This document shows, piece by piece, positions 1-9,869 of a stretch of 64,000 nucleotides of DNA. Within the stretch, counting starts at the first letter, position 1. Each line of letters opens with the position of its first letter. The stretch is from Porodaedalea pini (taxonomy: Eukaryota > Basidiomycota > Agaricomycetes > Hymenochaetales > Hymenochaetaceae). Both the position numbers and the translations under genes were made by a program. The DNA lies in NCBI GenBank assembly GCA_002794775.1, contig NBAY01000021.1, positions 372,001 through 436,000 on the forward strand, read 5' to 3'. Under the pieces are notes generated by a model, which saw only the letters and a program-made list of their open reading frames with translations, was not told the origin of the DNA and ran no database searches.

Positions 1-838
1 GGTCGTATCCCCAATAGAAATGACGCGAGACATCGTAGTGGTTGTGCTAAGGAGTTCAAGCTCCGCTTTGGCTCCTTTTATATTTAGGCATGGTAACACC
101 AGGAATCAAAGAATGAGATGCCACCACAAGTTTCGACAGCAGTAACATCTGTTCTATCTGTTCGTGGTGTGTGAAACTGTTATTGAATCCTATTGTGAGA
201 CATGGTATCTAATTCTGATGAGCACCGGGGTTTAAACACACTGCCTATCTGAATCATCCATCTTTCCAAGTGTATGTGTGATGATGATGCAATGATGTTT
301 TCCCCGGGCCTCAACTTTGCTTTCTAGACATATCTCCGGTGAGAGAATGGGAATTTAAATAGGCGCTGTTCTCAAGAATGGAAGTCCGCTACATATACTG
401 CAGGTAATAATTTGATATGTGTATCTCTTAAGCTGGCGCAGATCCAAATAAGCATCCTTCAGAGCGTTGGCATGTCCGTAATGAGCATGAATGCATTTAG
501 CTTCCCGCGTGGCTCCAGCACGTCCGCACTTGGCCACCTGTCCGGTCACGCCAGACCATCATCCGACCAGACATACGAAGTTCAAGCCATTTGATATAAC
601 ATCCTTCTTTCTCTCACTTCGGTAAGCTCCACTGCAGACCCCAGTATACGCTTTTGGCACATGCGTGCTTCTAACAAGCACGCTCTTCTTAGTTGGATAC
701 CTACTATTCGGGTCGCCCTCTGAATCGAAATCATTGGATCACCAAGCCCATCATCAGCCTTCAAGGTCTGTCTGCATGAATCTGACTTCGCACTCCATCG
801 CGGCTCCTTCTGTATCACTCCAGAGTGTCTGTGCCGTG
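1..838. other. Intergenic, no gene recognised
   Basis: Only short open frames without recognisable domains occur here. No convincing spliced gene or repeat was seen. The right-hand part is presumably the upstream region of the membrane-protein gene that starts at 917. Confidence 0.4.
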
Positions 839-840
839 CA

Positions 841-847
841 TATATAA
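841..847 (+). promoter_or_regulatory. TATA box of the membrane-protein gene at 917
   Basis: TATATAA lies 70 bp upstream of the ATG at 917. The spacing suits a fungal core promoter with a 5' UTR of roughly 40 nt. No initiator was defined. Confidence 0.45.
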
Positions 848-916
848 CAAGGTGTATATTACCGGCTCAACCTGTCCTCAGACTCCTTGGTTCATCCACT
901 CTCCAGAAAACCTACA

Positions 917-2352
917 ATGTTTGGTCTTAGTAAAGTAACACTCCTGTCCATTCTTCTGGAGTCGATTTTATTCGGTGAGCTCGTAGAGACGTTAAGAGAT
1001 TTCCTGCAACTGATACTAGTTGTTACTTCTGGCAGGCACATTCACGAGCCTCTTCGCTGCGACAATATACATCCTAATTGTCCGACGAAAGAAAGAAAAA
1101 TTAAATATTAGAATCATGGCTGTATCCATCGCCATGTACGTGCTGGCGCTAGTGGTAAATTCCTTTAAATCTGGGAGGGAAATGAGTACTGATGAGTCGT
1201 ATACCAGCACCTTGCTATAAATATGGCAAGGCTTGTTGATGGCTTCGTCAATTCTCCGAACCAAACTGGAGGAACAGACGCATATTTTAGTTCTGTCTCA
1301 AACTCACTCTACGTTTCGGCAGACGCCGTTTATGTTGCACAAACCATCCTAGGAGACGCATTTGTGGTATGCACATCATCCTTCTTTCTATACGAATATA
1401 GCTAATGGGAGCTAATGGGAAATCACCTTCAGACGTACCGGCTGTACATTGTATGGGGCACACAAAAAGTCATGCTTGTCCCAGCTATCGTCCTACTTCT
1501 TATTGATCTTGGTAGGTCAATCATCATATTGACTCTTAGTTGTTTCTATATGAGATCTTACATCTTGGTCAAAGCTGCCGGCCTTGGCTCAGTCATTTCA
1601 CTGACAAGAGTTCCCCCGGACGGAGCTCCTGTGTTTGCCATCGCCTTGAAGCGCTGGGTGACAACATTTTTCTCAATGACCCTGGTTATTAATTTCAGTT
1701 GCACTAGTGAGCCGCCTTCATTCCCAAGCAGTATAGTGCTGAAAATTCCATCCAGTTTTAATCGCCTTCAGGATCTGGTGGGTCGAACGTCGGGCTTCTT
1801 CAGTATCCCTTTTTCGTTCGCAGAGCCTTTCCCCGGCTATGGTTATCGTCATTGAGTCTGGGGCGATTTATTCAGCTACTCTTGTCACACTTCTGGGAAC
1901 ATACTTAAGCGGTAGTTACTCTCAGTATATTGTATTTGAGATGGTACGTATTCAACCTTACTCATAATATAATTTATTAAACCAGGTATCCTACAGCTCA
2001 CTCAGTTAATTGTAAGTTTGCATACAAGGGTTAGTGGGCGAAATTAACGAGGTCTAAATGACAGGGCATAGTGTTTACCCTCATCATCATGCGCATCGGC
2101 CTCGGTAAAGCGTCGCTCGTGACAACACATCCATCGACTTCACCCAGACAGCTTCCTAGCAATGCTCGAGTTCATCGAGGGGGCGCACAACACCTAGCAG
2201 TACAACTGACTCATATAAGGACCGCAGAGGATGACCAAGGCGAACCGATTGATCTGTCACTTTCTGATGGGACATCATCAGGCACCGGGCGTGCTCATGA
2301 CTCAAAAGACGATAAACTTAGATGCCACGATGAGGGCACCGACGTGTATTAG
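917..2352 (+). CDS. Multi-pass integral membrane protein, agaricomycete-expanded family (spliced)
   Basis: Spliced gene beginning MFGLSKVTLLSILL. Exon 1 ends at a GTGAGC donor near 975 and exon 2 opens GTFTSLFAATIYIL. Later exons give HLAINMARLVDGFV, YRLYIVWGTQKVML, a block containing SVISLTRVPPDG and FAIALKRWV, VIVIESGAIYSATL and GIVFTLIIMRIGLG. The order of hydrophobic segments, the YRLYIVW motif and the VIESGAIYSATL helix match the roughly seven-helix proteins of unknown function that occur in many copies in agaricomycete genomes. A 15-nt microexon (near 1995-2009) is needed to join the last two helices in frame. The tail is acidic and Ser/Gly-rich and ends at 2352. The function is unknown; a surface or sensory membrane role is only a guess. 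Some internal splice sites (1700-1810) are uncertain. Confidence 0.65.
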
Positions 2353-2418
2353 GCCATTAGACTGCATTCCTTACATGCATTACACCCGTATTTTGACTTG
2401 CCCAGTGAATCCTGTCTA

Positions 2419-3036
2419 CTGTACTCGCCTGTACTGAAACAACCGGGCCAGGAGTGTAACGGGCATGAGTAAAGCAACCGGCCTCGCGACATGCGTAATG
2501 CAACCAAATATAGCAACTAGCAAATAGGTACTTGTATTACCGCATACATAGAACTCAAATTGAAGTTTGACAGTTCGACTGCATGAGTGTCAAGAAAGCA
2601 AAAAAGAAACATTAATATTGAGAGCGACTTTCTTCCTCTCATACCTAGATGTCCGACGTTCAGCAATATTAATCAAAGGTCAAGCAAAAAAAGCCGAAAC
2701 TACCACCAGGAACTGCGGTTCTCATCGGAAAATTGAATATCTTGACATCCTCCTCCAGAACCTTCGTACGGATTTACCTGAGGAAGCCCCGGAGTCGATT
2801 TTTTACTTTTCATTTAATGAGGACAATTTGGAGGATGGAGGCCATTGGATGGCTCCCAATCCATAACACGATCCGAATCTTCAAATCCGCGGTTTTTTAA
2901 TATTCCGAAAAAGAAAATTTTCGTTATGCTACCAGGCTGAGCAACCAGGCCTCCGTAATGCGTAACGACCCCTAAAATAGCAACCCAACCACCCCTGCGT
3001 AATGCGTAACGGTTGTTTCAGTACAGGCGAGTACAG
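2419..3036. mobile_element. MITE-like element with about 26-bp terminal inverted repeats and TA target duplication
   Basis: CTGTACTCGCCTGTACTGAA at 2419 reappears as its reverse complement at the right end (up to 3036), and the match continues a few bases further in. Both ends are flanked by TA (2417-2418 and 3037-3038), as in Tc1/mariner-superfamily insertions. The subterminal parts carry GTAATGCGTAACG-like repeats. The longest open frame inside (2567-2866, 99 codons) resembles no transposase, so the element is probably non-autonomous. It sits just beyond the stop codon of the membrane-protein gene. Confidence 0.75.
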
Positions 3037-3039
3037 TAT

Positions 3040-3810
3040 TTGAAATGTAGTGGTGATATTAGCTTCCATCTATGTTTGTCAATCTCGATTCAGCGGGCCG
3101 AATAGAATTGGAAAATAAGTAGTAATTCAAAGTGCTCTCTCCGCACGCCCCATCGAAGGCACCATTCAACAAAAATATCTTACATATGCTTCTGGGAGGA
3201 AATGTATCTCACAGTGTTCAGAGTATCCCGTGCTGCAGCAACGGCCATACTTTCCGACCACGAACGCCTCCACGGATCTCTCGGAGAACCTGCCCATTGA
3301 AAGAACAATATGGAACTAAGTACTCGTCCTTGGAGCATCAATTTCTTCGATTCTCGAGAATAAAGTTCTGTTCTTTTTGTCCATCGTTGTATGGTATCCA
3401 TTGATTGATTGATACTGCGAGCACTCGAGCGGCAAGCATATACATTACTAGACCATCTTAACAACAAACAACTAGTCCTAACGAGCACGTAATCGGTATA
3501 TTCTATGCAGCCCGTAATCTATTTTAGGTCGGCGCCACCTCAAAACTTCCGTTCATCACTTGCCCTTCATCACGAGTTGGTGACTTGATAGATGAGCGGA
3601 GATTAGGCTTCTATTTCAGGCAGGCAACTGGTAGCTGTCTTACCGATGTCAAAACCTTCTCCCTCCCGTCTCTACGACTGAACTCACCCTGCTCAGTGGC
3701 CACCCCTTCGCCCGTTGCGAGTCCGCTCCCGTTGTAATAACAAGCAGTAGCGTGTAGGTCTTTTCTCTACTATCATTTCGAACATTAATAATATTAACTT
3801 GCCCATTGTG
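3040..3810. other. Intergenic, upstream region of the MFS gene
   Basis: No domain-bearing frame was found. The right end is the presumed promoter and 5' UTR of the transporter; no clear TATA box was seen. Confidence 0.4.
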
Positions 3811-5910
3811 ATGCAGCCGCTCACTATGTCTGAAGCTGGGGTCCCTCAGTCATCCACAACATCAGTCAAAACCGACAAGGAAGAGTCATACGCGATCAAT
3901 CCTGCTGTGGAACGGAGGGTCGTCCGAAAGCTTGACTTCTGTTTGATACCAATAACAACCTTGTTTTATTTTCTGTCTTTCTTGGTTCGTGTTCTGTCAA
4001 ATTATGTCGAAATATTAATGCAATTGTTCTCCATAGGATCGTGGAAACATTGGTACGTTTCTGATCAGACTTGTGTCTGCTTTCTTACGCTATTTCAGGT
4101 AATGCTCGGGTGGCAGGGTTGCAGAAGGATTTAGGGCTTACGGATCATCAGTACCAAATCTGTGTTACTGTGCTCTACGTGTATGTTCCCAATGTATCTT
4201 GTTTAGTTTTCTGCTGACATTTTTGTAGTCCATACATTGTCGCTGAGCTTCCTGCGAACCTTCTTCTTCGAAGACTAGGACCGAACTTAGTAATGCCTAC
4301 CATCCTCACTCTGTGGGGTATGGTTTGTGCTCTTCAAGGTACTATCGCTGTTCCGCTCATCAGTTTCTTTCATCGAGTGACTATGTTTGATCAACACATG
4401 TAGGGACCGTTACATCATATGCTGGGCTCGCAACAGTTAGAGCATTCCTTGGCCTTTTAGAGGGCCCCATGTTTCCTGCGATTGTCCTGTATTTGTCGGG
4501 ATTCTATACTCGGCGAGAGCTCTCACTCCGGTAAGGAGCATAAGTCTGGTTGCATCCACTAGTTAACGATCTGTCTCAGAATTTCACTCTTCTTCTCCGC
4601 CGCATCCCTTTCTGGTGCTTTCTCTGGTTTACTCGCAGCCGCGATCGAGAACATGGATGGTATCGGTGGAAGGCCAGGATGGGCATGGATATTTATACTG
4701 GTTAGTATTCGTCAAGCTTGACACTAATCTGACTGATGTAGCACATATAGGAAGGAGTATTCACCGCACTCGTGGGGCTCAGTGGGTTCTTTATTATTCC
4801 AGCGACACCTGAAACCGTGAGGTTTCTTAAGAAGGATGAACAAGAGTATGCATTTTGATACTGTCCAGAAATGAAGAGAATGCTAACCAGTAACTCGCAT
4901 TAGCCTGATCAACAAACGTTTACAACTCGATCGCCCCACTGCAATGGCAATTGATCAGTTCTCGGTCATAGAAGTTGTCCGTTCTATAACATCTCCTCAC
5001 GTCGCAATCATGTTTTGCTCCTTCTTCTTCGCCGGGACGACGCTCTATGGACTTGCGCTCTTTCTTCCGACCATCGTCAACCAGCTCGGATTCAGTGCTA
5101 CGCATACACAACTCGTAAGCGTAGGACCATTTGCGACTGGCTTTGTCTGTGCGTCTTCTTTCTTTGTGAGCGAACAATTCGTTCTAATTGTTGGTCGTGA
5201 TGCTCGAAGTCACCCTTTTCGTCTCTTACTACTCCGACCGCTATCAGCAGCGTGCGATCCCCGTGTGTCTGTGCGCGGGAATCGCGACCATTGGGTACAT
5301 ACTTTTTCTTCGTAAGTGTGAGCTCTATGTGCATGATGTTTCCAACTTCACGCATTTCATGAACGTAAGGCTCTACGTCGAAAGGAATGTCATATGGCTC
5401 TCTTTTCCTTTCTGTGTCTGGCACGTACGCACTCGCACCTCTTATTTCCGCGTGGATGGCGAACAATTCGGAGCCTCACTATCGGAGGGCTACGAGTATC
5501 GCAATGGCCTTTATGGCTACTAATGCTGTAAGCAATATGTTCATCAACAACCAGTGCATCGCAGACTTACTCTTACTCGCAGGGCGGTATTCTTAGCACA
5601 TGGAGCTTCCCCAGCTCAGAAAGTCCTCGGTTTCTGCGGGCTACCATTATGGATATTACTTTGTAAGGGCCATTGGGATTCAGAGACTTACCGATACTGC
5701 TAACATCCCCGCTCTTGTAGCTCCGCGCTCATAATGCTCTTTTCGATTCTCAATGTACTTTATCTGACCTGGAGAACACGTGAGAAGCGCCTCCGCCGCG
5801 CAGAGCTTCTCGAACCTTACATATCCGCTGGTGGGGTGTCAAGTGATGGCGGACAGCGTGCGTGGGCTGAGCTTGGTGATAAGCACCCGGATTTACGATA
5901 CACTATATGA
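3811..5910 (+). CDS. MFS transporter, Dal5/allantoate permease-like (anion:cation symporter family)
   Basis: Multi-exon gene that can start at ATG 3811 or 3826 (MSEAGVPQSS). The pieces join into a typical fungal organic-anion MFS: RKLDFCLIPITTLFYFLSFL, then DRGNIGNARVAGLQKDLGLT (normally DRANIGNARVAG), YIVAELPANLLLRRLGP, then PMFPAIVLYLSGFYTRREL in TM4-5, PGWAWIFILEG, a central loop, FAGTTLYGLALFLP, and the typical tail WAELGDKHPDLRYTI ending in TGA at 5908. Twelve membrane helices are expected in the plasma membrane. Relatives carry allantoate, ureidosuccinate, nicotinate, pantothenate or similar carboxylates; the substrate here cannot be read from sequence. A 16-17 nt microexon near 4037-4053 (DRGNI) is required. 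No disabling mutation was noticed, but the splice sites around 5100-5400 are provisional. Confidence 0.85.
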
Positions 5911-8144
5911 ACAAGCTTGTGGGAGTTTCACGAGCACATGGAAACAACGTGGATCTGGCACTGCCGAGGTTTTTGTCTAATGTCATAAAGAGTCCCATGT
6001 CAAAACGTGTCTGCGTACAATAGCTAATCGCGGGTGGAAATATACGCAAATGAAAAGAGGGATAGTCACCAACGACGACAGACAGCTGAAGCTTGCACTC
6101 TACACTAGGAACAGTCCTAGTTGAGCCGTCTATTTGAAGGACGAGAACACTCAAGCAAGTTCAAGCAAGCCGGTCAGCTCAAAAAGGCGAACAACATGAA
6201 TCGCGGCCTGCGCGTCTGCACTTCGAGTAACAAGCGCGGAGCTGGCGAGGACGGTGGAAAGCAACTGAATGTAAGAGTGATCTAATAAAGAAGAAAAAGA
6301 AAAAAAACTCACTTCAGTCAGTGGAATGAGAGACTGAAGTGGCTAGTTGAACTTTCACACGTGTTTGACAGAAAAGGAAACATGCAATAATTGTGATCTA
6401 CACCATTAGGCTGAGCGTTGACGCTCTGATATATACTCTCAGCACTCACAGATAAGAGAAGTACGGAGTTGTAATTACCTTCATCTTTGGGAGGCTCTTC
6501 GTCATTATCTTGATTAGAATCTGGCTGGCAGTGCGTCTTCTGCTCGAGGACTTGAATAGCAAAGTCGCAAATGTTGGAGAGGCTTTTATAAAGAGAACAT
6601 GATTAGAATGGAAAAGATTAAGCAAATTTTAGTGATGCGTATGATTTTCCAGGGGTTTGAGGTCGCTGGTGTTAAGAGTTTCCGCAAGAATCATGCAAAG
6701 CCCAGAAACGATGGTCCCGAGGAGCAAAGGAGTCGACGTCTGTAAGACAACGAGCAGCTGAAAAAAGATCACTCTAAAAATCAGTTTCATCACAAACGAC
6801 CCTAGGCGTCGGAATATAGAGTTACGAAGTACTCTCAACAGTCTGGGAGTCTGCCAAGGAAGTAAATCATGTCTGTGCCGAGAAAGGGCAGGAGTAAGCG
6901 AGATTCCGATCTGGACGCCTGGCAGCCAACCGGTGAAACTATTGAGAGTGTACGATGTCCTCAAGAGCTCGAGTAGAGAGTCCGACGCACTCTTCGATCC
7001 GCTCGTGAAAGTGCATCAGTAAGCCGACGGGCTCGAGCGAGGATTGCTCGACAGGTGGCACGAAGTGACGTGCCGACGCCGTGAGTACCGTCCTGGGCGT
7101 GTCCGCAGCGACCTCGTTCTATACGTTAATCGCGCTGTTGGCCTCGAGCATCTTCTCCGTATCTGCAAACTAAAGATCGTCGACATTGATGGCGCCCGGG
7201 GTCTCCCTATCTGCAACGACAGAGATAACTACGGACGCAGGAGAGCCAGTCATGAAGAGCTGGACGACTCCGGGCGAAGTCACTGCAGAACACCGTCAAC
7301 ACAGAGCACAAGAGCCAGGTCAATTATGATGTAAGAAATGTCGCTTTCGCCATGCTTGTTCTATCCCAGAGAGTTGATGTGCGCTGGCACAACCTGCGGA
7401 AAGTATAGTCCAAACTTTTCGCCGAAGACAAGCCCGTTGCCCCGAAGAAAAAGAAATTGCATCCAGGGAGCCAAGCCTCGTAAGGCTGCGCAGCAGGGAA
7501 CACCTCTAGCATTACATCGGAGAAATACGTACAGAAAGCGTCCACCACGACCATCTCAGCAAAAAATAACCACCGCATCCATTGCGATCCTGCGCAGCTC
7601 GCCACTAAGTTTGAGGAATGGATTAAGGTGCTGCATAGTACTCTGGAAGTAGGGGGAATGACTTGGGAGTCATGTCAACCGTGCTGATCATCGTGCCAGT
7701 GTCGACCACCTTCACCTTGACGAGTGCAGTGTCAAATCGGCCGGAGAAAGTTCTCATAAGCGGTTGCCGCTACTCTCTGATGGCATCGCCAAGGACCTCG
7801 AGAATGCATCTAGCGCAGTCCACCCTGTCCTCTGTGTTATTGTGAGATGCATAAACGCAGGAACCAAGTGTCGGGATGAGAACTTTCCTCAAACAATTCA
7901 CGGATACATCCGATAACCTTAGACGCGGTACGCCGGACGCGAAGGTCGAAATCGACAAGATATACAGCAAAGACCATTCTCCAATATATCCTCCATTGCA
8001 ATGCTGAGCGCTAGCAGAACGCCGCAGCGGGCATCTATGTCGACACATGTCATGCATCGAGTGATACCTGGCGAATAGCGGGGAAATTTAGGATAGGAAG
8101 GGGATGGATAGAGCGTAACGATGCCGAGGGTCAAACGGGGTTGT
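5911..8144. other. Unassigned region; possible decayed minus-strand coding remnant
   Basis: No known domain was identified. On the minus strand, 7330 down to about 6940 reads as protein-like text in one frame (for example LFMTGSPASVVISVVADRET and LMHFHERIEECVGLSTRAL) broken by stops near 7170 and 7120. Minus-strand 6580-6485 gives an acidic stretch ending DNDEEPPKDE before a GT donor. Minus-strand 7324-7605 and 7770-8057 hold further uninterrupted frames. This may be a degenerate or heavily spliced gene, but the product is not recognised. Confidence 0.3.
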
Positions 8145-8148
8145 GCGT

Positions 8149-8973
8149 TGTAGGGGTGCAGACTCTTCTAATCCGAAGGGCGATTCGGGCTACGGCTCGT
8201 GATCGACCCAAGGGGGACTGCGGTGACTCGGTATACCGAGAGGGACAACCTAAGTAGAGCGAGGTTCGAGATATGAAGACTCGGCGATACAGATACCTGC
8301 GGGATTCCGGTTGGACCAAGACTCGGGCGGGTAGAATCGGCACTTATGGCAGCGGCCGAGGGCGTTCGGTGATTGGGTGGCGGAGTTCTGAGAGTCGGTG
8401 ACAGAGTCGATGTATACTGTTTTCAGAATGAGAGTCGGGCGAGTAGTGCGTAGTAATGCATGTAGTAGATTGCGGTCTAGAGGTGGAGAGGGAACTGTCT
8501 GTCTCTGTACTTTGTCTCATCTCTCTCCATCTCTGTACAAACTACTGCGAATTTATACTAAACTGAAGCAGAGAAAGCGGTGCAAGACTCGGCCGAGTCT
8601 GTGTGAATGGATGTGAAAGTGAGTCAGCAATCGGTCTGCGCACATCACGCAGCCGATCGTCGTGGAGTGATGTTGGAGTCCCCAACCTGCTCTTTCATCT
8701 CCCACCACTGCACACCCATATCCCACGTCCTTGTCCTACTCGCCTAATTCCTTCCACCTGTCCCCACGAGAGTCGGTCATCCATGTGCTGATCGAGTTCG
8801 TGCGACATCCCTCCGTCCAATCGTGTCCATACCAAGAATTATAATGAAGAGTCGGCCACCGATTATGAATGAATAAATGGTAATGTTTGGCAGCTGGTAA
8901 AGGGAGTCAAAGGAGTAGTGTAAGTGAGGGGAGAAAGACTCGGCCAGCGCATAGGCAATGGTTAATTGCTACA
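8149..8973 (-). mobile_element. Solo LTR, family A, inverted, with GCGT target duplication
   Basis: Read on the minus strand this begins TGTAGCAATTAACC and ends CACCCCTACA, the same TG...CA ends as the LTRs at 8978, 22752 and 33459. GCGT is found on both sides (8145-8148 and 8974-8977). There is no internal sequence, so it is a solo LTR left by LTR-LTR recombination. It lies head-to-head with the next LTR with only the 4-bp duplication between them. It holds a perfect 16-bp palindrome at 8585-8600 (AGACTCGGCCGAGTCT). Confidence 0.9.
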
Positions 8974-8977
8974 GCGT

Positions 8978-9828
8978 TGTAGTGACTAACCATCGCCTAC
9001 GCGCCGGCCGAGTCTTTCTCCCTTCAATTACACTACTCCTTTGACTCCCTTTACCGGCCGCCGAACATTACCATTTATTCATTCATAATCGGCAGCCAAC
9101 TCTTTATTATTAATTCTTGGTATGGACACGATTGGACGGACGGATGTTGCACGAACTCGATCAGCACATGGACGACCGACTCTCGTGGGCACAGGTGGAA
9201 GGATTTAGGCGAGTAGGACAAGGACGTGGGATACAGGTGTGCAGTGGTGGGAGACGAGAGAGCAGGTTGGGCACTATAACATCACTCCGTGACGATCGGC
9301 TGCGTGATGTGCACAGGCCGATTGTTGACTCACCTTCACATCTGTTCACACAAACTCGGCCGAGTCTTGCACCGCTTTCTCTGCTTCAGTTTAGTATAAA
9401 TTTGCGGTAGTTTGTAGATAGATATACACAAACATAGAGGGACAGAGACAGGGAGATACGAGACAAGTACAGAGACAGACAGTCCCCTCTCCACCTCTAG
9501 ACCGCAATCTACTACATGCATTACTACGCACTACTCGCCCGACTCTCATTCTGAAAACAGTGTACACCGACTCTGTCACCGACTCTCAGAACTCCATCAC
9601 CCAATCACCGAACGCCCTCGGCCGCTGCCACAAGTGCCGATTCTACCCGTCCAAGTCTTGGTCCAACTGGAATCCCACACATATCTGTATCGCCGAGTCT
9701 TCATATCTCGAACCTCGCTCTACTTAGGTTGTCCCTCTCAGTATACCGAGTCACCGCAGTCCCCCTTGGGTCGATCACGAGCTGTAGCCCAAATCGCCCT
9801 TCGGATTAGAAGAGTCTGCACCCCTACA
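8978..9828 (+). repeat. 5' LTR of element 1 (family A)
   Basis: 851 bp, TGTAGTGACTAACC ... CACCCCTACA. It holds ACTCGGCCGAGT at 9354-9365 about 30 bp before TATAAAT at 9395, then a segment rich in GACAGAGACAG. The CCGAGTC heptamer recurs several times further on. It most likely carries the promoter of the genomic RNA. Confidence 0.92.
9395..9401 (+). promoter_or_regulatory. LTR TATA box (family A)
   Basis: TATAAAT within AGTATAAATTTGCGGTAG, downstream of a CGGCCG-centred palindrome. The same arrangement is present in every family-A LTR in the window, for example near 23170, 33875 and 61465. Confidence 0.6.
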
Positions 9829-9831
9829 CAT

Positions 9832-9853
9832 TGGAGCCCACCGCGAGGGGGAC
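9832..9853 (+). other. Primer-binding site
   Basis: TGGAGCCCACCGCGAGGGGG follows the 5' LTR end after a 3-nt spacer. It begins with TGG, the complement of a tRNA CCA end. The identical sequence follows the LTR at 61046-61871. The priming tRNA was not identified. Confidence 0.55.
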
Positions 9854-9869
9854 AAGGTGCCTTGCCTAA

